From Thraustochytrium sp. TN22 (lineage: Eukaryota > Sar > Bigyra > Thraustochytrida > Thraustochytriidae): 64,000 nucleotides of DNA. Positions within the stretch are counted from its first letter, which is position 1. Each line of letters starts with the position of its first letter. The notes under the pieces were generated by a model. It did no database searches, was not told the origin of the DNA, and worked only from the letters and a program-made list of their open reading frames with translations. A program made the position numbers and the translations under genes. The stretch is taken from positions 30,979 to 94,978 of the forward strand of contig JABLUY010000148.1 of assembly GCA_013306675.1 (NCBI GenBank), in the 5' to 3' direction. Positions 59,171 to 64,000 of the stretch are shown here, piece after piece.

Positions 59171-59468
59171 CGCCGCTGCGCGCGCCGCGCCACGCGGGGA
59201 CGGGGGAGCGGGGGCGGGCGGCGCGCGCGCGCTCGACCGCGCGCCTCCGGACCGCGCCCTCGAGCCCGGCCTGGGGTTCGAGGTTTGAAGGCCGCCATGG
59301 CAGGAGGGAGGGATGGCTGGCTCGGTTCGGGCCAACCAGAGTCGCCGCGACCACGACTGGGAGCGCGCAGACCGCGACCAGACGGCGCCGCGGCGAGGCG
59401 CTTCCGGCCGGCGAGCCTCCCCCCCCGCTGGCGCGCGGCCCGGCCCGGCGCGGCCCGCCCTGCTGAGC
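59171..59468. promoter_or_regulatory. Divergent promoter / 5' leader, MRS2 and amino-acid transporter
   Basis: A strong-context ATG (GCCGCCATGG) at 59297 is out of frame with the transporter and opens a long Arg/Pro-rich frame. If transcribed it would act as an upstream overlapping ORF; more likely transcription starts downstream of it. Confidence 0.45.
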
Positions 59469-60920
59469 ATGGAGGAGGCGCTGCTGGAGGATGGCGCGGC
59501 GCGCACGCCGACGCTGCAGCGCACGGACTCCGCGCTCGTCTATCGCAGGAACCGCGGCCGGGGCTACGTGCCGCCGCCGCGCACGCAGGCGTGGTATCAC
59601 GCGGCGGCCATTCTCGTCGCGGAGCTCGTCGGCACAGGCGTGCTGGCGCTGCCGCACACATTTGCGGTGATCGGCCCCACGGCTGGCGTGCTCGTGCTGC
59701 TCTTCTTCGCGGCGCTCAGCCTGTACTCCGGAATCTTGCTCCACCGCCTGCAGTCCTGGTTCCCGCATGGCATCACCTACGGCGACATGGCGCTCGAGGT
59801 CTTCGGCCCGTGGGGCCAGACCATCGTCTTCGGCTTCATCTACATCGCCTTCTTCGGCAACCTCGCCATCTACGTGCTCACCTGCGCCGAGACGCTGCAG
59901 GCCGCCTTTCACGGCCTTGCCTGGTGCAAGTGGTGGTACACCTGCATCACGGTCGTCTTTCTGCTGCCCTTTTGCCAGCTGCGCACGCTGCACCACGTGT
60001 CCTACTCGGCGGCGGCCTCGGCCGTTGCCATCTTCCTCGCGCTGGTCATCATCCTCGTCGTCACTTTCACGGAGCATCCGCAGCCCTCCGCCCTGCCACT
60101 GCTTCTGCTGCAGCAGCAGCAGCATCAGCAGCAGTGGCAGCAGTGGCAGCAGCAGCAGCCTCTTCTTCCTGAGCTCAACTCGCTGAACGCCGCACTCGGC
60201 GCCGAGGGCGCCACGTTCTTGCGTTTCATGTCGGCCACAACCACGGCCATCTTCGCCTTTGGTGGCCAGGGGCTATACTTTGAGACCATGGCGGAGATGC
60301 GCAAGCCGCAGGACTTTTCGTACGCTGTCACGCTCACCACCGGCTGCATCTTGGCCGTCTACCTACTCGTGGCGCTCGCCTGCAACTACGTTTTCGGCTC
60401 GCGCATCAAGGGCAACGTGCTCTACGCGCTGCCGAACGGCCCGGCCAAGTCCGTGGCGGCCATTTTGCTCTTCTTCCACGTCTGCATCTCTTACGTGCTC
60501 GCGCAGCAGGTCATCGGCCGCGCCATCCACGTGCGCTGGCGCCCCGGCCACGTCGATGAGAACACGCGCTCGGAGCGCAGGCAGTGGCTCTGCATTTCGC
60601 TATGTCTGCTCACGCTCTCCTTCTTCATCGCCAATGGCATTCCCTTCTTTTCGCACCTCATGGGCATTATTGCCGCTCTCTCTACGGCGCCGCTTACCTT
60701 TGGCGTGCCGGCCATTATGGTCATCATCGCTGCACGCCGCCCTGACAAGCCCAGCACGGGCCCTCCCCGGACCTTTTCGCGTTGGGAGTTCCCCGTGCTG
60801 GGCTTCATGATTCTCCTCACCGTCTATCTTGTCTTTGTCGGCTGCATCAGCAACATCCACGGCCTTATCGAGAGCTGGGCCAGCATTGGCAAGCCTTTTG
60901 ACTGCCACAACGACAACTGA
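59469..60920 (+). CDS. Amino acid/auxin permease family transporter (AAAP, SLC36/AVT-like)
   Basis: 483 aa from the ATG at 59469 (MEEALLEDGAARTPTLQRTD). An in-frame ATG at 59313 would add 52 Arg/Pro-rich residues (535 aa) and cannot be excluded. About eleven hydrophobic segments. TM1 has the AAAP signature AAILVAELVGTGVLALPHTFA; later ones include SLYSGILLHRL, YGDMALEVFGPWGQ, TTAIFAFGGQGLYFETMAEM and GNVLYALPNGPAKSVAAILLFFHVCISYVLAQQV. Role: proton-coupled amino-acid transport at a vacuole/lysosome or the plasma membrane; substrate unknown. A CAG/CAGTGGCAG-rich stretch near 60110-60157 encodes a polyQ loop between TM segments. Single exon. Confidence 0.87.
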   Translation: MEEALLEDGAARTPTLQRTDSALVYRRNRGRGYVPPPRTQAWYHAAAILVAELVGTGVLALPHTFAVIGPTAGVLVLLFFAALSLYSGILLHRLQSWFPHGITYGDMALEVFGPWGQTIVFGFIYIAFFGNLAIYVLTCAETLQAAFHGLAWCKWWYTCITVVFLLPFCQLRTLHHVSYSAAASAVAIFLALVIILVVTFTEHPQPSALPLLLLQQQQHQQQWQQWQQQQPLLPELNSLNAALGAEGATFLRFMSATTTAIFAFGGQGLYFETMAEMRKPQDFSYAVTLTTGCILAVYLLVALACNYVFGSRIKGNVLYALPNGPAKSVAAILLFFHVCISYVLAQQVIGRAIHVRWRPGHVDENTRSERRQWLCISLCLLTLSFFIANGIPFFSHLMGIIAALSTAPLTFGVPAIMVIIAARRPDKPSTGPPRTFSRWEFPVLGFMILLTVYLVFVGCISNIHGLIESWASIGKPFDCHNDN

Positions 60921-61056
60921 TTCTCCACCCCTTTTTTCCCTCTCTCCTCTCCTCTCCTCTCCACTCCCCTCCTCTCCTCTCCTTCTTCTCTCCCTGACAG
61001 CGTGATGACCTTCAAGAACTGCATTTTTGCCTTCCTTCCCCGCGCCGGGCACCCGA

Positions 61057-61623
61057 TCAGACTACCAACGTAAGTTTATGCAACCTGTGGCTGCCGCTCA
61101 CCGAAAAAGGTTGTTCACCTGCTCTACTGGTCATCGGCAGCTTCGTCGCCGTCGTCGTGGTCGTCATTGTTATCCAAGACCTCCTCGAAGTCTGCCCGGC
61201 GCTGTCCAGGTAGTACACGAGCTTGTCGTAGATGAGCGACTGGCCGCCCGCTGTGAAGGAGACGCGTAGCACGAGCACGACGATAGCCGCGACGGCCACC
61301 GCGGCGAGCGCCACGAGCGGCGTGCCCCAGGAAGTCTTCGCGTAGGCTACCTCGGCCACGAAGCCTACGTTAAAGGGGAAGTCGCCGCGCTCCATGCGCA
61401 TGTAGGTGCCGAGAAGCGCGAGGAAGGCGAAGATGGAGCTGCCGATGTTGCCCAGCACGGACTGTACGAGGCCGAGCGCGGACTCGTTCTTGCTGAAGAA
61501 ACGCGACTGGACGGGGCGGTAGTCGTACAGCTTGACGCCAAGGTCCTCCTCTTCCTCTGTCTTGGCGCCGGTCTCCTGGAGCCACTCGGGCGCATCCGTC
61601 TCCTCCTGCCTGCCCGGCGCCAT
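61057..61623 (-). CDS. Small two-TM membrane protein, probable frame error near the C-terminus
   Basis: 188 aa from the ATG at 61623 (MAPGRQEETDAPEWLQ) as the frame stands. Not recognised. A hydrophilic N-terminus (LYDYRPVQSRFFSKNESALGL) precedes two hydrophobic segments: VLGNIGSSIFAFLALLG and TPLVALAAVAVAAIVVLVL. After YYLDSAG the frame becomes Thr/Ser-rich and unnatural (TMTTTTTATKL). The same DNA one frame over reads DFEEVLDNNDD, then an acidic stretch ending at a TAG at 61124-61126. One extra G in the GGG run (+ strand CCC at 61195-61197) would join the two. Interpretation: a sequencing indel or a recent frameshift; the true stop is then 61124. An upstream in-frame ATG near 61779 overlaps the next gene and is less likely. 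Confidence 0.65.
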   Translation of the reverse strand: MAPGRQEETDAPEWLQETGAKTEEEEDLGVKLYDYRPVQSRFFSKNESALGLVQSVLGNIGSSIFAFLALLGTYMRMERGDFPFNVGFVAEVAYAKTSWGTPLVALAAVAVAAIVVLVLRVSFTAGGQSLIYDKLVYYLDSAGQTSRRSWITMTTTTTATKLPMTSRAGEQPFSVSGSHRLHKLTLVV

Positions 61624-61738
61624 CGCGCGCCCTCGGAGCCGCGCCGTCGTGGCGACAAGGGCGAGATCTTTTGCGAGAATAACAACAAAAATGATACATG
61701 CTTCGAGCAAACGAGCGAGCGAGCGAGCTGTCCTCCCT

Positions 61739-64000
61739 CTAGGCGGGGATGCGAGCCCGGAGGTCGCGCTGTGCTTCATCAAGGCCCTTCAAGTCGAGGT
61801 AAAAGTCCTGGCCCGGCTCGGCGGGCGCGGCGTGGCCGAGGTCGATCAGCCGCACGACGAGCTTGGGACCGTCAGTGCGCACCACGAAGTTGCGCAGGGC
61901 CACGTCGCGGTGGCGCCAGCCGTGCACGTGGACCGCCATGAGCAGCTCCTCCATCGCGTTGCATACGATCTCGACGCCGCCCCGCTGGGCGGCCACCAGG
62001 TCCAGGCCGGCGCGCGTGTGCAGGCCCTCGCCCTCGTCCGTTATCGCGAAGACGCGCAGGCCGCGGCTCGTGTCTTCGCCGTCAAAGACCACGCGTGGCA
62101 GCACCGTGCCCTGCAGCTCGAGCAGCGCGTCGTAGGCCTCGCCCTCCCGGAGCAGCTCGCGCTGCGCCCGCGGCGCGTGGCGCGGAGCGAGCTTCAGGAA
62201 GCAGAGCCGCCCGGCGATCTCCATCTTCGGGTAGCCGAAGCCCTCCTGGCCCATGAGCAGCATGTACTGCCTCGCTGCGAACGCAGCGCCGAGGTCGAGC
62301 GAGAGGCGCTCCAGCGGCAGAACGGGCAGGCCGCCGCTCTCGCCGGTGGAGACGACACTGCTGTCCGTCGGGGCCGAGTCGCCGCCGTTGCAGTGCCCCC
62401 GCCCGCCGCGGGTGTCGCGACCACCGCGCACCGCGGGCGCGGGTGCGGGCGCAGACGAGCCGCCGCCGCCGCGCCTGGTGGTGCGCTTCGGGCGCTGCCG
62501 GGTGGCGTTGACCTTGGACCTTGGACGAGGTGTACCTGTCCACGTCCTCCTTCGCATCGTCGGTCTTGAGCCAATCAAAGTCGGGCTCCGCGGCGGTCGC
62601 ACTCGCGCCGAAATCATTGAGCGCGAGCAGAACGAAGGCCAGGAGCGCGTGCAGAAGCCTCATGTTGTCGGGGTTCCGCCCGCTCCGGTTGACGTTGGTG
62701 TGCTTGCTCGGGTCCGCGTAGAACGCGCGCGTGACAGAGATGGTGCGGGCCTGCGTCTCGCGCCTGATGAAGAAGAAGCGCGCGCCGTCCGTGAGGATCC
62801 CGTACTTGCGCCCCAGCGAGGACATGTACATGCACACCTGCGCCAGCGCACATTCCACGAAGAAGAGCGACGAGGCAGGGGCCTCTTCGCCCTCGCCCAG
62901 TTCGACCTCGACTTCTTGCACTTGGGCGCCCTCAGAAAGCGCATCGGCGCCCTCCGAGAGCTGGCTCGACTGGCTGCTCGACAGCCGGCTCTGCTGGCTG
63001 GACGCGGGGACAGAGGACCCCTGGGTCCTCGGAGTGCCAAGCGCACCCCCGCGCGTGGGGCTGACTTTGCCGCGCCACGAAGAGACGCGCTCCTGGACCG
63101 CCCGCAGCACATGGACGACGGCCATGCGACCTCCATCGTCGCTCTGCGTTGGCGCAGGGGTTTCGGTGCGGAAGTCGGGGGGCTTGAGGACCGTGTAGGC
63201 CGGGGAGTGCCAGGAGTCGGTCTCCTGCCGGCCCAGGGTGACCGGCTTCTTCACCTCACCGACCAGGATGGTCAGGTCGCGCGTGTAAGTCGCAGCAACT
63301 TCTTCGCGGAAGCTGCGGGCCCCTTCCGTGGTGAGTGACGCCCGTAAGTCGCCCACGATCCCCTGCGCCGCGTTGTCGCAATTCGCAAAATTGTAGCTCA
63401 GCACCACGGCCGCGTCTGCGATCCGCAGCGGTTCGCACGGCGCCACGGGCACCCTGAGCTCCGACTTGTAGACGAGCTCTTCGATTTCGACGCCGCCCTG
63501 GTTGTCTCTGTTCGGCTTCGTCATATCCTCGGGAAGCCCAAGCGCCTTGAAGACATCGGCGATGTGATGATTGATCCCCTTGTCGAGGACGTCGCAGATG
63601 ATCGAGGTCACCCGCTTCACACTGTCCGCCTCGTGAAAGGCGAAGTTGCTGCTCCTCTTGCTGCCCGAGGAGGGATTGATTGCAACGACGTTCAAGCTCG
63701 GACGGGCGTCGCCCGAGTTGCACAGTTTCTGGGAAAAGATGGGAAGGCCAAGGAGGTCGCCGGCCGCTTCCTTGAGGTTCCACTCCTTGACCTCGACGGG
63801 CTGGTAGAACCAGGGCACGTACGTGGTCCCGTGCTTGACATCCTTCTTGGAGTCCTTGGTGCTCGGCTTGCCGAAGCGCCTGTCCGCGGACCGCCTGCGA
63901 TCCTTGCCACTGACCTTGATGGTCTTGGCCGGCGAGGCATCGGACGCGCCCGCCTCGGACGCGCCCTCCCGCAACAGCGAGCTCCGCGAGATGAAGTGGT
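61739..64000 (-). CDS. Nuclease-like + protein-kinase-like gene, frameshifted and cut by the window edge
   Basis: Runs right to left; the 5' end lies beyond 64000, because the frame stays open to the edge without an ATG. The first part (to about 62527) has a PD-(D/E)XK-like core: RDLTILVGEVKKP (D...ExK), then QVCMYMSSLGRKYGILTDG and FFFIRRE. The second part (about 62512-61739), in another frame, is a protein-kinase catalytic half: FLKLAPR, a HRDVALRN catalytic loop and IDLGH in place of DFG. The frames meet at a 7-bp tandem duplication (62513-62526); with a single copy the reading frame would be continuous. Kinase-plus-REase architectures are known in fungal FunK1-like and Crinkler-type proteins of fungi and oomycetes, some acting as secreted or nuclear effectors. 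The family assignment is inference. It may be a pseudogene or an assembly error. Confidence 0.65.
62513..62526 (-). repeat. 7-bp tandem duplication at the frame break
   Basis: CTTGGAC (plus strand) occurs twice back to back, 62513-62519 and 62520-62526. On the coding strand each copy is GTCCAAG. Seven bases shift the frame by one, exactly where the nuclease-like frame ends and the kinase-like frame begins. Confidence 0.8.

Overview
The window is a GC-rich stretch of nuclear DNA from a single-celled eukaryote. The gene content is purely eukaryotic: nuclear export receptor, cytosolic ribosomal protein, histone demethylase, CST telomere subunit, dolichol kinase and ArfGAPs. The start codons that fit the protein families are ATG. 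Most genes are uninterrupted, but three small genes use GT-AG introns of about 63, 152, 216 and 440 bp. A jouberin (AHI1) gene implies a cilium or flagellum at some life stage, and the branched-chain dehydrogenase and CMC1 genes imply aerobic mitochondria. GC-rich, intron-poor, flagellate protists rich in homopolymer proteins would include thraustochytrid-like stramenopiles; this is an inference from overall character and no marker here proves it.

Layout. 1-2.3 kb: low-complexity 5' flank. 2.3-7.6 kb: a RING-Tubby fusion, an ArfGAP-FYVE protein and the MCM-binding protein. 7.9-11.2 kb: an SV2/SVOP-like transporter divergent from a sulfotransferase. 11.5-18.6 kb: a PH-LIM protein ending in a CaaX box and an SH3-DH-PH RhoGEF. 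19.4-21.8 kb: a fused alpha-beta 2-oxoacid dehydrogenase E1. 22-29.1 kb: a secreted double-vWA protein, an unrecognised helical protein and dolichol kinase. 29.7-34.4 kb: a KDM4-type demethylase and spliced uS17/RPS11. 35.3-42.5 kb: CNNM, THG1, METTL5 and PFK-2/FBPase-2. 44.1-51 kb: a SMAP-type ArfGAP, jouberin and PDCD2. 51.4-57 kb: exportin-4, spliced TEN1 and spliced CMC1. 57.3-61.6 kb: an MRS2/CorA Mg2+ channel, an amino-acid transporter and a small two-helix membrane protein with a probable one-base frame error. 61.7-64 kb: a nuclease-plus-kinase gene, frameshifted by a 7-bp duplication and cut by the right edge.

Genes are packed head-to-head or tail-to-tail, with convergent ends as close as 75 bp and shared divergent promoters of 200-800 bp. 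Functions are mostly housekeeping and do not form one pathway. Loose themes are Arf/Rho/phosphoinositide signalling (two ArfGAPs, a RhoGEF, FYVE and PH proteins), Mg2+ transport (CNNM, MRS2), RNA modification and ribosome assembly (THG1, METTL5, PDCD2, RPS11), and replication/telomere maintenance (MCMBP, TEN1). The parts most likely to be new are the RING-Tubby and ArfGAP-FYVE architectures, the broken nuclease-kinase gene, and the recurrent GGCA and CTAG tetranucleotide repeats around genes.
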